DNA of 64,000 nucleotides from Acidovorax sp. KKS102 (lineage in GTDB: Bacteria > Pseudomonadota > Gammaproteobacteria > Burkholderiales > Burkholderiaceae_C), in assembly GCF_000302535.1 (NCBI RefSeq), contig NC_018708.1:1860001-1924000 (forward strand), given 5' to 3'. Below are positions 30,631-40,012 of the stretch, piece after piece; the stretch's first letter is position 1, and each line of letters starts with the position of its first letter. The position numbers and the translations under genes are program-made. The notes below the pieces were generated by a model. The model made no database searches. It saw only the letters and a list, made by a program, of their open reading frames with translations, and had not been told where the DNA came from.

Positions 30631-31328
30631 ACACACTGATGACCCTCGCCAGCAAGCCGCTGACGATGAGCAGCCGCGAGATCGCCGTCCTGGTGGGCAA
30701 GGAGCATTTCCACGTCATGCGGGACATCCGCACCCTGCGCACTCAGCTGGGCGAACTGTTCGGCGGGTCCATCCAAACCTGGAGACACCCCCAGAACGGG
30801 CAGACCTACGACGAGTTCGCCCTGGACAAGGACACCTGCCTCACCCTGCTGCTGGGCTACGACCCCGTAGCGCGGTTGAAGGTGGTCAAGCGCTGGCAGG
30901 AGCTGGAGGCGGGCGCCGTGCCCAAGAGTTTCGCCCAGGCCCTGCGCCTGGCTGCCGAGCAGCAGGAGCAGATCGAAATGCAGCAGGCCGCCCTGGCCGC
31001 CGCCCGCCCGAAGGTGGTCTACGCCGACGCCATGCTGAACGCTGATGGCACGGTCCTGGTGCGCGACGCGGCAAAGACCATCGGCGTGCCCGTGCGCAAG
31101 CTGGAGAAGGCGCTACGCCAGAAGGGCGTGATCCTGCCCGACAACTCCCCGGCCGCGCGCTACGTCACGCAGGGCTATTTCAAGGAGTCGCTGCACACCT
31201 TCGACACGAACACCCGGGGCCGCCAGCTTAGCCGCGTGGCGCGCGTGACCGGACGGGGCCTGGAGTTCCTGCGCCGTTTTGTGGAGCGCCACGCAGACTT
31301 GTTCGGGCAGAGCCGACGCCCAGCATAG
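30627..31328 (+). CDS. Rha-family regulator with C-terminal ANT/KilAC-like domain
   Basis: A 233-aa protein. The Rha domain (about 10-90) has MSSREIAVLVGKEHFHVMRD then TYDEFALDKDTCLTLLLGYD. The C-terminal domain (about 135-225) matches the antirepressor/KilAC type (VLVRDAAKTIGVPVRKLEKA). Such proteins interfere with phage or host regulation. ATG 30627 overlaps the previous stop by 4 bases. Confidence 0.85.
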   Translation: MNTLMTLASKPLTMSSREIAVLVGKEHFHVMRDIRTLRTQLGELFGGSIQTWRHPQNGQTYDEFALDKDTCLTLLLGYDPVARLKVVKRWQELEAGAVPKSFAQALRLAAEQQEQIEMQQAALAAARPKVVYADAMLNADGTVLVRDAAKTIGVPVRKLEKALRQKGVILPDNSPAARYVTQGYFKESLHTFDTNTRGRQLSRVARVTGRGLEFLRRFVERHADLFGQSRRPA

Positions 31329-31330
31329 GG
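31317..31330 (+). promoter_or_regulatory. YATAGGG motif, site A (before terminase)
   Basis: cgcccagcataggg, identical over 14 bases to site C at 36827-36840. It lies 38 bases before the terminase small subunit start. Could be a late promoter element or a binding site. Confidence 0.4.
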
Positions 31331-31343
31331 TTAGGCCAATCGC

Positions 31344-31371
31344 CCATGCCCCGGAAGACTCCCGGGCATGG
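31344..31371 (+). promoter_or_regulatory. Hairpin covering the terminase start codon
   Basis: ccatgccc (31344-31351) pairs exactly with gggcatgg (31364-31371), which includes the ATG at 31368. The only ribosome-binding-like sequence (GGAAG) is in the loop. It could throttle translation of the small subunit. Confidence 0.5.
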
Positions 31372-32378
31372 CCAAACCCCCAGCGGGCAAGAAGTCCGCG
31401 CCCCCCAGTAAGAAGACCCCCACCAAGCCTGCAGCCCCCAAGAAGGCCGCAGGCTCAGTCGCACCTGCGCGCAAAGCAGCACCAGCCAAGAAGGCGCCCG
31501 CAGCAAGCACCAAGCCTGCCAAGCCCGTAAAGGCCGCAGCACCACCCAAAGCCAAGGCGCCAGCCAAACCCCCGGCCAAGGCGGAATCGCCCCCCACAAC
31601 CCCAGCACCCACCGACTCGGTACTGACCGACAAGCAGCAGCGCTTTGTCGATGAGTACATGGTGGACATGAACGCTACCCAGGCCGCCGTTCGGGCCGGA
31701 TACAGCCCGCACACGGCTAATGAACAGGGCTCGCAGCTGTTAGCGAAACTTAGTATCCAGCGGGCTTTGAACGCCGCCCGCAAGGCGCAGCAAGAGCGCA
31801 CCCAGATCACCGCCGATGGCGTCCTGCGCGAGGCGTGGAACATCGTCACGGCCGACACCCGCGAGCTGGTGGAGCTGAAAACCGGCTGCTGCCGCTGCTG
31901 CTATGGCGAGGGCCACAAGTGGCAGCGCACCGTGGGCGAAATGAACCGCGACCGCGAGAAGTGGGTGGAGAAGGGCAACAACCCCGCCGAGTTCGATGAG
32001 CAAGGCGGCATTGGCTTCAACCCACTGCGCGCCCCACATGCCGAGTGCCCCGAGTGCGGCGGCGACGGCCATGCGCGCGTGGTGCTCAAGGACACCCGCT
32101 ACCTGAGCGAGAAGGCCATTGCGCTGTACGCAGGAGCCAAGCAGACCCAGTTCGGTATCGAGGTGAAGCTGCAGGACAAGTCGTCCTATGCCGAGCGCCT
32201 GTTCCGCCACCTGGGCCTCTACGAGAAGGACAACGAGCAAAAGACCGATCCGCTCGCCACCCTGCTGCAGCGCATTGCATCGGGCAACGGCAATGGGTTC
32301 AAGCCCGTGGTCGATGACCCAGAGCGCCCGGCCGCCAGCATGCCCATGCAGCCGGACGACCCCGACGACGGGAACTGA
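31368..32378 (+). CDS. Terminase small subunit with histone H1-like tail
   Basis: A 336-aa protein. Residues 1-85 are Lys/Ala/Pro repeats (AKKAPAASTKPAKPVKAAAP) like histone H1 tails, absent from normal terminase small subunits. From about residue 88 follows the Terminase_2-type helix-turn-helix (LTDKQQRFVDEYMVDMNATQ then AAVRAGYSPHTANEQGSQLL). A CRCC...CPEC cluster (about 176-235) probably binds zinc. It would recognise phage DNA for packaging; the tail may add nonspecific DNA binding. The large subunit starts 2 bases after its stop. Confidence 0.85.
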   Translation: MAKPPAGKKSAPPSKKTPTKPAAPKKAAGSVAPARKAAPAKKAPAASTKPAKPVKAAAPPKAKAPAKPPAKAESPPTTPAPTDSVLTDKQQRFVDEYMVDMNATQAAVRAGYSPHTANEQGSQLLAKLSIQRALNAARKAQQERTQITADGVLREAWNIVTADTRELVELKTGCCRCCYGEGHKWQRTVGEMNRDREKWVEKGNNPAEFDEQGGIGFNPLRAPHAECPECGGDGHARVVLKDTRYLSEKAIALYAGAKQTQFGIEVKLQDKSSYAERLFRHLGLYEKDNEQKTDPLATLLQRIASGNGNGFKPVVDDPERPAASMPMQPDDPDDGN

Positions 32379-32379
32379 C

Positions 32380-34089
32380 ATGGCGAAAGCTCCCCAGGTT
32401 CAGCACGAGGAAGAGGACGAGAACGTATGGGTTGCGGGCCCAGGCGATGAGTCGTCTGGCCTGGACACCAAGATCTGGCCGCATGAGCCGCGCGACCTCA
32501 AGCGTGTGCGCGTGCTGCCATCGGTGCGCATGCCCACCGACGCGGAGGAACTGGAGCGCTGCCTTGCCGACCCGGAGTGGCGCCTGTTCAGCGGCGCCCT
32601 GTACCAGATCATCATCAAGGGCGAGAACGACGAAGAGTCGTTCGTCAAGCCGTTCATACCCAACCGTGCGCAGCGCCGTTTCATCAAGCGCCTGTGGCAC
32701 CGCAACATCATCTTGAAGGCCCGCCAACTGGGCTTCACGACCCTGATTGCCATCCTGTGGCTGGATCACGCCCTGTTCAACGGGAATCAGCGCTGCGGGA
32801 TGATCGCCCAGGACCGGGAGACGGCTGAATCCATCTTCCGGGACAAGGTGATCTTTGCCTACGACCACCTGCCCGAGGAAATCCGCGAGCGCTTCCCACT
32901 GGCCCGCGCGAGCACGAAGGAGATCCGATTCGCGCACAACAACTCCAGCATGCGCGTGGCCACCAGCGTGCGGGGCGGCACGATCCACCGGCTGCACGTG
33001 TCCGAGTTCGGGAAGATTTGCGCCAAGTTCCCGCACAAGGCCAAGGAGGTGATGACGGGCTCCATCCCTGCGGTGCCGTTGTCCGGCATCCTGGTGATCG
33101 AGTCCACCGCCGAAGGGGCGAACGGTGAGTTCTACGAGCTGTGCACGCGGGCCGAGGCGCTGCACCACGCCCACCAGAGGCTCACGGAGCGGGACTACCG
33201 ATTCCACTTCTATGCCTGGTGGCAGGAGCCCAGCTACCGCATGGACGCGAGCGCGGTGGTGGTGTCGGACGCCCTGCACAAATACTTCGATGACATCGAG
33301 GTGGAGGCCGGTACCACCCTGGACATGGAGCAGCGGGCCTGGTACGCGGCGACCCAGGCCGCCGACTTCCCGGGGCGCGAAGAGCGCATGTGGCAGGAGT
33401 ACCCATCCACCCCGCGCGAGGCCTTCCAGCAGTCCACCGAGGGCCACTACCTCACCAAGGCCATCACCGAGCTGACCAAGCGCGGCGGCATCACCGCCGT
33501 GCCGATGCTGGATCTGCCCGTTTACACGTTCTGGGACATCGGCAACAGCGACGGGTGCGCCATCTGGTTTGCCCAGCAGCTGCGCGGCGAAGACCGCTTC
33601 ATCAACTACTACGAAGAGCACGACGAAGACCTGCGGCACTACGTGCGGCATCTGCAGGGCCTGGGCTACGTGTTCGGCAAGCACTTCCTGCCCCACGACG
33701 CGGACCACAAGCGCCTGGGCGACACCAACCGCAGCACCAAGCAGCAGCTGCAGCAGCTCATGCCGGGTCACAAGTTCGTGATCGTGCCCCGGGTTACGCA
33801 GCTCATCACCGGCGTGAACACGCTGCGCAAGCACATGCGCGGGGCCTGGTTCGACAAGGACGCCTGTGCCTTCGGCATGGAGCGCCTGCGCGGCTACCGC
33901 AAGAAATACAGCATGGCCCTGGCCAAGTTCCTGGACGAGCCAGACAAGAGCAACGGCTGCACCGAGGGCGCGGACGCGCTGCGCCAGTGGGCCCAGGCCA
34001 AGGAGTCGGGCCTGTACCAGCCATCCGACGACGGATACGGCACCGACGACGAATTTGTTATGCCGCCAGCACCCGACTGGCGCACATGA
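32380..34089 (+). CDS. Terminase large subunit
   Basis: A 569-aa ATPase/nuclease that pumps DNA into the capsid. ATPase part: ARQLGFTTLIAI (about 114-125) in place of a usual GKS/T P-loop, RLHVSEFG (Walker B, about 204-211) and ILVIESTAEG (motif III, about 237-246). Nuclease part: FWDIGNSDG and FLPHDADHKRLGD supply acidic residues of the RNase-H fold. ATG 32380 follows the small-subunit stop; the open frame further upstream lies within the small subunit gene. Confidence 0.92.
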   Translation: MAKAPQVQHEEEDENVWVAGPGDESSGLDTKIWPHEPRDLKRVRVLPSVRMPTDAEELERCLADPEWRLFSGALYQIIIKGENDEESFVKPFIPNRAQRRFIKRLWHRNIILKARQLGFTTLIAILWLDHALFNGNQRCGMIAQDRETAESIFRDKVIFAYDHLPEEIRERFPLARASTKEIRFAHNNSSMRVATSVRGGTIHRLHVSEFGKICAKFPHKAKEVMTGSIPAVPLSGILVIESTAEGANGEFYELCTRAEALHHAHQRLTERDYRFHFYAWWQEPSYRMDASAVVVSDALHKYFDDIEVEAGTTLDMEQRAWYAATQAADFPGREERMWQEYPSTPREAFQQSTEGHYLTKAITELTKRGGITAVPMLDLPVYTFWDIGNSDGCAIWFAQQLRGEDRFINYYEEHDEDLRHYVRHLQGLGYVFGKHFLPHDADHKRLGDTNRSTKQQLQQLMPGHKFVIVPRVTQLITGVNTLRKHMRGAWFDKDACAFGMERLRGYRKKYSMALAKFLDEPDKSNGCTEGADALRQWAQAKESGLYQPSDDGYGTDDEFVMPPAPDWRT

Positions 34090-34099
34090 GGCGAAGACC

Positions 34100-36373
34100 A
34101 TGAACGCTACCCAACGCACCCCCACCCTCGAAGAGCTGCAGGACGGCCGCGACGAGCCCATCACCCGGGATGAGTTCGCCTCCATCGTGCGCGAGAGCCT
34201 GGCACAGCCGCCATGGCGCGCCCAGGCCGACAAGGAGGCGGACTACGCCGATGGCAACCAGCTGAGCACTGATCTGCTGCGCAGGCTGAAGGACATGGGC
34301 ATCCCACCAGCCAAGGAGAACATCATTGGCCCGGCCATCCGCGCTGTGTGTGGCTTTGAGGCCAAGACGCGCACCGACTGGCGCGTGACGCCGGATGGCG
34401 ACCCAGGCGGCCAGGACGTGGCCGATGCGCTCAACTTCAAGCTGAATCAGGCCGAGCGCCATTCCAAGGCAGACCGTGCGCTGTCGGCAGCGTTTAAGCC
34501 TGCCAGCGCCGTGGGCATCGGCTGGGTGGAGGTCGCGCGCGCCAGCAACTCGCTGGAGTTCCCCTACAAGTGCCGCTACATCCACCGCAATGAGATCTGG
34601 TGGGACATGAAGGCCATCGAGCCCGACCTGTCGGACGCTCGCTGGCTCTATCGCCGCCGCTGGATCAGCCGCACACGGGCCGCGCGGATGTTCCCGAACC
34701 ACGCCATCCTCATCATGAATGGCGCGGACAAGTGGATCGCGGAGTTCAGCATCCAAGAGCTGGAGGGCGGCCAGTCCACCGGCCTGCAAGCAGCCGCCGA
34801 GGCACACCGGGCATGGACCACGGTAGAGGACGCCTACTACAACGAGGAAAACAAGACCGTCTGCATCACGGAGCTGTGGTACCGCCGCTGGGTGACGACC
34901 GTGATGCTCAAGATGAAGGATGGGCGCGCGGTGAAGTACGACCCGGCCAACCAGCTGCACCAAGCCGCCCTGTCGCTGGGCCGTGGCAAGCTGGTGGAGG
35001 AACTGCTGCCCGTGGTGCGCCGCAGCTACTGGATGGGCCCGCATTGCCTGTTCGATGGCCCGAGCCCATACCCACATCCGCACTTCCCCTATGCGCGCGT
35101 GGTGGCCGCCCAGGAAGACCTGACCGGCATTCCCTTCGGGCTGGTGCGCGACATGCTTTTCCCGCAGGACAACCTCAACAGCACGATCTCCAAGCTGCGC
35201 TGGGGCATGTCGGCGGTGGAGACGATTCGCACCAAGGGCGCAGTGGCCATGCCGGATGCGCAGTTCCGGCAGATGGCATCCCGGGTAGATGCAGACTTTG
35301 TGCTGGACGCCGACCACATGGCGCAACAGGGGGCAAAGTTCGAGCGCAAGCGCGACTTCCAGCTCAACGCGCAGCACTTCCAGCTCATGCAGGACTCGCG
35401 CGCGGCGGCGGCTGGCGTGTCGGGTGTGACCCCTTCGTTCCAGGGCCAGCAGGGCACGGCCACCAGCGGCGTGCAGGAGCAGACCCAAGTGGAGCAGTCC
35501 CAGGTATCGCTGGCCGACCTGATGGACAACTTCAAGGATGCCCGCGCCCTGGTGGGCGAAATGCTGATGGCCCTCATCATCGAGGACATCGGCAAGGAGG
35601 AAACCGTGGTGGTGATCGAGGGCGACGTGCTCAACCCGCCACGCACGGTGGTGCTGAACAGCCCTGAGGTGGACCCGCACACCGGCATCGTGCTGCTGTC
35701 GAACGACGTGCAGCGCACGCGCCTCAAGGTGGCGCTGGAGGATGTGCCCAGCTCCAGCAGCTTCCGCGCCCAGCAGCTCAACGCTCTGTCGGAATCGGTC
35801 AAGGCCGCTACGCCGGAGATCCAGCAGGTAGTGATGCCGTTCATGATCGACCTCATGGACATGCCCCGCAAGAAGGAGGTGGTGGAGGCCATCCGCAAGG
35901 CCCAGGGCCAGGCCGATCCCGAGGCCATCCGCGCCCAGGTCAAGCAGGAGCTGATGCACGACCTCAAGGAGCGCGAGCTGGCGTTGCGTGAGCGCGAAGT
36001 GGCTGCGCGCGAAGCACTCATGCAGGCGCAGAAGGTGCAGACCGGCGTGCAATCTGCGTTCTCTGCTATGCAAGCAGGAGCGCAGGTGGCCATGAACCCA
36101 GCCATTGCGCCCGTCGCTGACGAGGTGATGAAAGGCGCGGGCTACCAGCGGCCGAACCCTGGCGGCGATGACCCGAACTTTCCCACCGCTGGCGGTCTGC
36201 CGGTGGCGCCCGGCCCGGTACCAACCGGCGGCGCGGGTGGTGCGACGGCGGAGCCAGGCGTGGCCGATGTCCGGCAGAACACCAGCCCGGAATTCCCACC
36301 CGTGCCACAAGAGGCAGGGCAGGGCATGCAGGGCATCGAGACACCCGCTGTGGCCGACAACCTGCCAGCGTGA
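34100..36373 (+). CDS. Portal protein (podovirus P22-like type)
   Basis: A 757-aa portal candidate next to the terminase. The N-terminal helical part has LLRRLKDMGIPPAKENIIGP, then IRAVCGFEAKTRTDW, features of large portal proteins. The middle holds the beta region with AVVRRSYWMGPHCLF-like segments; the C-terminus is a long helical crown (AQVKQELMHDLKERELALRE) and a Pro/Gly-rich tail. The size and the order terminase-portal-scaffold-capsid support the call. A frame from 33866 belongs to the terminase region; ATG 34100 is the start. Confidence 0.85.
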   Translation: MNATQRTPTLEELQDGRDEPITRDEFASIVRESLAQPPWRAQADKEADYADGNQLSTDLLRRLKDMGIPPAKENIIGPAIRAVCGFEAKTRTDWRVTPDGDPGGQDVADALNFKLNQAERHSKADRALSAAFKPASAVGIGWVEVARASNSLEFPYKCRYIHRNEIWWDMKAIEPDLSDARWLYRRRWISRTRAARMFPNHAILIMNGADKWIAEFSIQELEGGQSTGLQAAAEAHRAWTTVEDAYYNEENKTVCITELWYRRWVTTVMLKMKDGRAVKYDPANQLHQAALSLGRGKLVEELLPVVRRSYWMGPHCLFDGPSPYPHPHFPYARVVAAQEDLTGIPFGLVRDMLFPQDNLNSTISKLRWGMSAVETIRTKGAVAMPDAQFRQMASRVDADFVLDADHMAQQGAKFERKRDFQLNAQHFQLMQDSRAAAAGVSGVTPSFQGQQGTATSGVQEQTQVEQSQVSLADLMDNFKDARALVGEMLMALIIEDIGKEETVVVIEGDVLNPPRTVVLNSPEVDPHTGIVLLSNDVQRTRLKVALEDVPSSSSFRAQQLNALSESVKAATPEIQQVVMPFMIDLMDMPRKKEVVEAIRKAQGQADPEAIRAQVKQELMHDLKERELALREREVAAREALMQAQKVQTGVQSAFSAMQAGAQVAMNPAIAPVADEVMKGAGYQRPNPGGDDPNFPTAGGLPVAPGPVPTGGAGGATAEPGVADVRQNTSPEFPPVPQEAGQGMQGIETPAVADNLPA

Positions 36374-36374
36374 G

Positions 36375-36389
36375 GCAACCGGCATAGGG
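36375..36389 (+). promoter_or_regulatory. YATAGGG motif, site B
   Basis: gcaaccggcataggg in the gap after the portal gene, about 95 bases before the next gene. A weaker match to the other sites. Confidence 0.3.
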
Positions 36390-36483
36390 CGCAGCGATCC
36401 GGCGCCGTGGCTTGACCATGAGGCCCTACCCGCAACGGTCAGGGTTTCGCCGCAGCCACGGCACCATCACTGGAGTACCAGCC

Positions 36484-36774
36484 ATGTCACGCACTTCCCG
36501 CCTCTTCGCCATCGCCGCCATTGCCTGCGCTGCTGCCGCTGGCGCCTTCGCTTCGGCCGCCGTTGCCTCGCGCGACTATGTGGTGGCCGCCGTTCATCGC
36601 GCCTGGGACTTCGTGCTCGATGGCTTCCGCGTGAGTGTGGAGGTGCAGCGGATCAGCCCCAGCCAGGACAAGCCGCGCGTGCGGCTGGTGGCGGCCAAGG
36701 CCTTCATCATGCGCATGGCCAAACGCGAGCGCCCTAATGTGACCCCGCTGTGGCGCATGTGCCCGTCCACCTAA
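36484..36774 (+). CDS. Small membrane or exported protein, 96 aa
   Basis: The N-terminal 30 residues are a hydrophobic signal or anchor (LFAIAAIACAAAAGAFASAA). The remainder is basic with a hydrophobic patch. ATG 36484 has GGAG 9 bases upstream. Set off by a YATAGGG motif before and a strong terminator after, so it is a separate small transcription unit in the head region. Function unknown. Confidence 0.65.
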   Translation: MSRTSRLFAIAAIACAAAAGAFASAAVASRDYVVAAVHRAWDFVLDGFRVSVEVQRISPSQDKPRVRLVAAKAFIMRMAKRERPNVTPLWRMCPST

Positions 36775-36795
36775 GCGCATGCCGCGATCCCCAGA

Positions 36796-36822
36796 AAGCC
36801 GCCCACCGAGGCGGCTTTTTTG
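36796..36822 (+). terminator. Intrinsic terminator after the small membrane gene
   Basis: Stem aagccgcc/ggcggctt with loop caccga and a following run of T. Strong by eye. Confidence 0.85.
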
Positions 36823-36826
36823 TGCC

Positions 36827-36840
36827 CGCCCAGCATAGGG
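36827..36840 (+). promoter_or_regulatory. YATAGGG motif, site C (before scaffold)
   Basis: cgcccagcataggg, the same 14 bases as site A, placed directly behind the terminator and about 195 bases before the scaffold start. The intervening 195 bases hold no gene. Confidence 0.4.
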
Positions 36841-37035
36841 CAGAGGGTTTTCGCCACACCCGTGAATACTCGTTTCCAAGCCCCCCGCTGTGAAGCGCCG
36901 GGCGAAACCGCACCGCTGTGAAGCGGCGCATATCCCGCAGCAGGAGAGCGGAAAGCCGGGGCGATGGCCCTGGCCAACCCTCGACCGCATGCCCAGTCAG
37001 GCCCAGCCGGATAGCTGGGATGGAGCACGCAGCAA

Positions 37036-38064
37036 ATGGCACTCACACCTGCCGAACTTCTCGAAAAGGCCCTCAACGGCGAGTCGTTGGATGACGACCA
37101 CGCTGACGAAGCCACAAAGACCACCACCACCCAGGAAGAGCCCACGGACAACAACACCGACGACGCAGCGGATGCTGCCAAGGCCGGTGCAGATGAACAG
37201 GGCAAGACCACGGGCGGCGCTGGCACCACCGAAGACGACGAGCCCAAGGGCGCGCCGATTGCCAGCAAGTCTGGCGCTTACACGATTCCCTACGAGAAGC
37301 TGGAGCAGGCGCGCGACCGCGCCAAAACTCTGGAGGGTGAAAACGAGTCCCTGCGCGCGCAGCTGGCAGAGCTGAACGCCAAGCAGCAGGCGAACCTGGA
37401 ACAGGCCGAGGACAAAGCCCAAGCCCGCGCGGATGCCGGGAAGGCGCAGACCCAGGCCGACCAGAACCTTGAAGCCGCGAAGAAGGCCATGGGCCAGGGT
37501 GTGGACGCATCCCTGTTCGGTGACTTCTCGGAAGAAGGTATCGCCAAGGGCATCGCCGCCCTGATGGAGCGCACTCGTGAGGAGCTGCGCGCCGAGCTGC
37601 GCGAAGAAGCCGCCCGCGAGTTGAAGCCCCTCAAGGACCGCGAGGCCCAGGAGGTCAAGGACAGCCACTACGGCGCGATCTTCGAAAAGCATCCCGATGC
37701 CAACGAAATCGTGCAGTCGTCGCAGTTCGCCGCCTGGCACGCCAGCCTGCCGGGCTTCCAGCGTGCAGCTGTCGATGCCGTGCTCAACCCGGAAACGGGC
37801 GGCACTGCTGCGGAAGTGATTGAAGTTTTTGACACGTTCAAGGCGCAGACCGGCAAGGCCGCAGCGCCTGCCGCTCAGGACAAGGGCAAGGCACCGGAGG
37901 TGCAACGCCGCGTCCCTCACTCGCTGTCGGAGATCGCGGGAGAGCAGCACCAGGACATCGCACAGCAGGTGATGGCTTCGGCTGGCACCGACCCCAACGC
38001 GCTCATCGAGCGCATGCAAGACATGTCGCCCGAGCAGATCGAGCGCGTGATGAACGCCGTTTAG
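37036..38064 (+). CDS. Scaffolding-like capsid assembly protein, 342 aa
   Basis: Acidic, low-complexity N-terminus (Thr/Asp/Glu-rich, about 15-75), then a coiled coil (about 85-210, KLEQARDRAKTLEGENESLR) and a helical C-terminus. This composition, with the position just before the capsid gene, is typical of scaffolds. No protease motif is visible. Ends 58 bases before the capsid gene start. Confidence 0.78.
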   Translation: MALTPAELLEKALNGESLDDDHADEATKTTTTQEEPTDNNTDDAADAAKAGADEQGKTTGGAGTTEDDEPKGAPIASKSGAYTIPYEKLEQARDRAKTLEGENESLRAQLAELNAKQQANLEQAEDKAQARADAGKAQTQADQNLEAAKKAMGQGVDASLFGDFSEEGIAKGIAALMERTREELRAELREEAARELKPLKDREAQEVKDSHYGAIFEKHPDANEIVQSSQFAAWHASLPGFQRAAVDAVLNPETGGTAAEVIEVFDTFKAQTGKAAAPAAQDKGKAPEVQRRVPHSLSEIAGEQHQDIAQQVMASAGTDPNALIERMQDMSPEQIERVMNAV

Positions 38065-38122
38065 TTTTTTGAAACCGGGCCGCTCGTGATGAGCCGCCCC
38101 CGTCCCATTGAAGGAGGTCACT

Positions 38123-39418
38123 ATGACCATGAACAGCCACGTACCGGCCGGTTCCGATAAGGCGATGTTTGTTCAGGCTGCGGGCATGTTTGCCCTGGCC
38201 GAAAACCGCGCCTCTCGTCTGGGCCAAATGTCCGGTCCCCTGCCCAAGGGCGAGGGGAAGGTAGCGGAAATGATCCGCAAGCAGTCCAGCTCCGATTTCC
38301 CCATCGTGAAGTGCATGGACTTGTCGCGCGGCACCGGCGACGAGGTGGAATTCCACTTTGTGCAGCCGACCAAGATGCGTCCCACCATGGGCTCGCGCAT
38401 GGTCGAGGGCAAGGGTAAGGGCCTGGCATACGACAAGGCCCGCATCCGCGTGGATCAGGCGCGTATCCCCGTCAAGCTGGGCGACACCATGACGAACATC
38501 CGTTCGGCCGTGGACTTCACCCGATTGGCACGCCCTGTGGCCCAGTCGCACGCCAATGCGTACATCGACCAGTCGATCCTGACCCACTTGGGCGGTGCTC
38601 GCGGCTTTCACGACAACATCGAGTGGCGCGTCCCCACCGAGGACGATCCCGAGTTTGCCGAAATGCTGGTGAACCCGGTGAAGGCCCCCACCAAGAACCG
38701 TCACTACCTGGCTGACGGCACCAACGGTGTGAAGGCTTTCAGCGTGAACACCGGCGATGTTGCTCTGGCAACCACGGACGACCTGAACATGAGCGTGGTG
38801 GATGCCGTTCGCACGCTCATCGAGTCGCTGCCCCTGCCTCCCCCCGCCGTGAAGATCCCCGGCGACATGGCCTCCGAAGACGAGCCGCTGCGCGCACTGC
38901 TGCTGTCGCCCGCCCAGTACCACGCCTTTGCGCAGGATGACAACTTCCGCAAGTTCCAGGTGGCGGCCATGAACCGCGCCGCGAACGCGAAGCGTCACCC
39001 CCTGTTCCTGGGCGAGGCAGCACTGTGGAACGGCATTCTGCTGCTCAAGCAGCCCAAGCCGATCCGCTTTTACGCAGGTAACACCATCCGCTACAGCGCC
39101 AGCAACACGACCGAGAACGAAAGCACCTGCCTGGTGCCTGCATCGTTCACCAACACCCATGCGGTGGATCGTGCGATCTTGCTGGGCGGCCAGTCGCTGA
39201 TGCAAGCCTTCGCGGCCTCTGGCATGTCGGGCATGCCGTTCTTCTGGAACGAAGAAACCTTCGACCACAAGGACAAGCGCGAGCTGATGATCGGTGTGAT
39301 CCAGGGCCTGCAAAAGGTTCGTTTCCCTGTGGATCAGGGCGATGGCACCAAGCACTGGACCGACATCGGCGCCATGGCCATCGACACGGTGGTGAAGCTC
39401 ATCCCCGGCGAACGCTGA
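38123..39418 (+). CDS. Major capsid protein, N4-gp56 family
   Basis: A 431-aa protein of the N4-gp56 (DUF4043-like) type: FFALAENRASRLGQ-like start, then KMRPTMGSRMVEGKGKGLAY and RVDQARIPVKLGDTM in the middle and a beta-rich C-terminus. ATG 38123 is chosen because aaggaggt lies 4 bases upstream; the codons before it belong to the untranslated leader. Its strong ribosome-binding site suits a highly made virion protein. Confidence 0.9.
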   Translation: MTMNSHVPAGSDKAMFVQAAGMFALAENRASRLGQMSGPLPKGEGKVAEMIRKQSSSDFPIVKCMDLSRGTGDEVEFHFVQPTKMRPTMGSRMVEGKGKGLAYDKARIRVDQARIPVKLGDTMTNIRSAVDFTRLARPVAQSHANAYIDQSILTHLGGARGFHDNIEWRVPTEDDPEFAEMLVNPVKAPTKNRHYLADGTNGVKAFSVNTGDVALATTDDLNMSVVDAVRTLIESLPLPPPAVKIPGDMASEDEPLRALLLSPAQYHAFAQDDNFRKFQVAAMNRAANAKRHPLFLGEAALWNGILLLKQPKPIRFYAGNTIRYSASNTTENESTCLVPASFTNTHAVDRAILLGGQSLMQAFAASGMSGMPFFWNEETFDHKDKRELMIGVIQGLQKVRFPVDQGDGTKHWTDIGAMAIDTVVKLIPGER

Positions 39419-39484
39419 TAGGCCACGCGGGGCGCCACGTGCGCCTCGCCTCCATCCCCCTCAATTCAAGAACGGAGGCCAACC

Positions 39485-39964
39485 ATGGCAACCATCAAAG
39501 TCAAGAGCGTCGGCAACGGCGTGCACCTGGGCAACACGCCGTGGGGCAATCTCACTGCGCTGCGCTACGTCGTCAAGACCAACGCCACGGGCGCGGTCAT
39601 CAACTCCGACTCCACTGCGGCCATCGCTGTCAACGACATCGTGAACCTGGGGCACCTGCCTTCTGGTTTCCGCTTCATTGACAGCCAGGTCACGGTGGTG
39701 ACCGGCATGAAGGCTACCGCCACCGGCGATCTGGGCTTTGCCTACAAGGACGGCGTGGACGACACCGCTGTACCGCAGGACGCGGACTACTTCGGTGCTG
39801 GCCTGGCTATCGCCACCGCAGCCCGTCTGCGCAACGCCACCACGAACCCCAGCATCGTGCTGCCCAAGGACGCCAACCTGCTGCTGACCGTCAAGACGGT
39901 GGGCAACGACAAGGCCTCGGAGATCGAGGTGGTGATCTACGGCATTGCCGAAGGCGTGAAGTAA
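39485..39964 (+). CDS. Virion protein (possible capsid decoration), 159 aa
   Basis: Beta-rich protein directly after the capsid gene (LRYVVKTNATGAVINSDST; VTVVTGMKATATGDLGFAY). Position and size suggest a head decoration or structural protein. After it, ggccgg/ccggcc (39974-39989) forms a weak terminator-like stem. Identity not proven. Confidence 0.7.
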   Translation: MATIKVKSVGNGVHLGNTPWGNLTALRYVVKTNATGAVINSDSTAAIAVNDIVNLGHLPSGFRFIDSQVTVVTGMKATATGDLGFAYKDGVDDTAVPQDADYFGAGLAIATAARLRNATTNPSIVLPKDANLLLTVKTVGNDKASEIEVVIYGIAEGVK

Positions 39965-40012
39965 GGAACGGCGGGCCGGGTAACCGGCCTGCCTCCTTTT
40001 CTGGAGGCTCCC

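Noticed and set aside
34058..36385. Long minus-strand frame opposite the portal gene
   Set aside because: Antisense shadow; portal and terminase motifs are on the plus strand.
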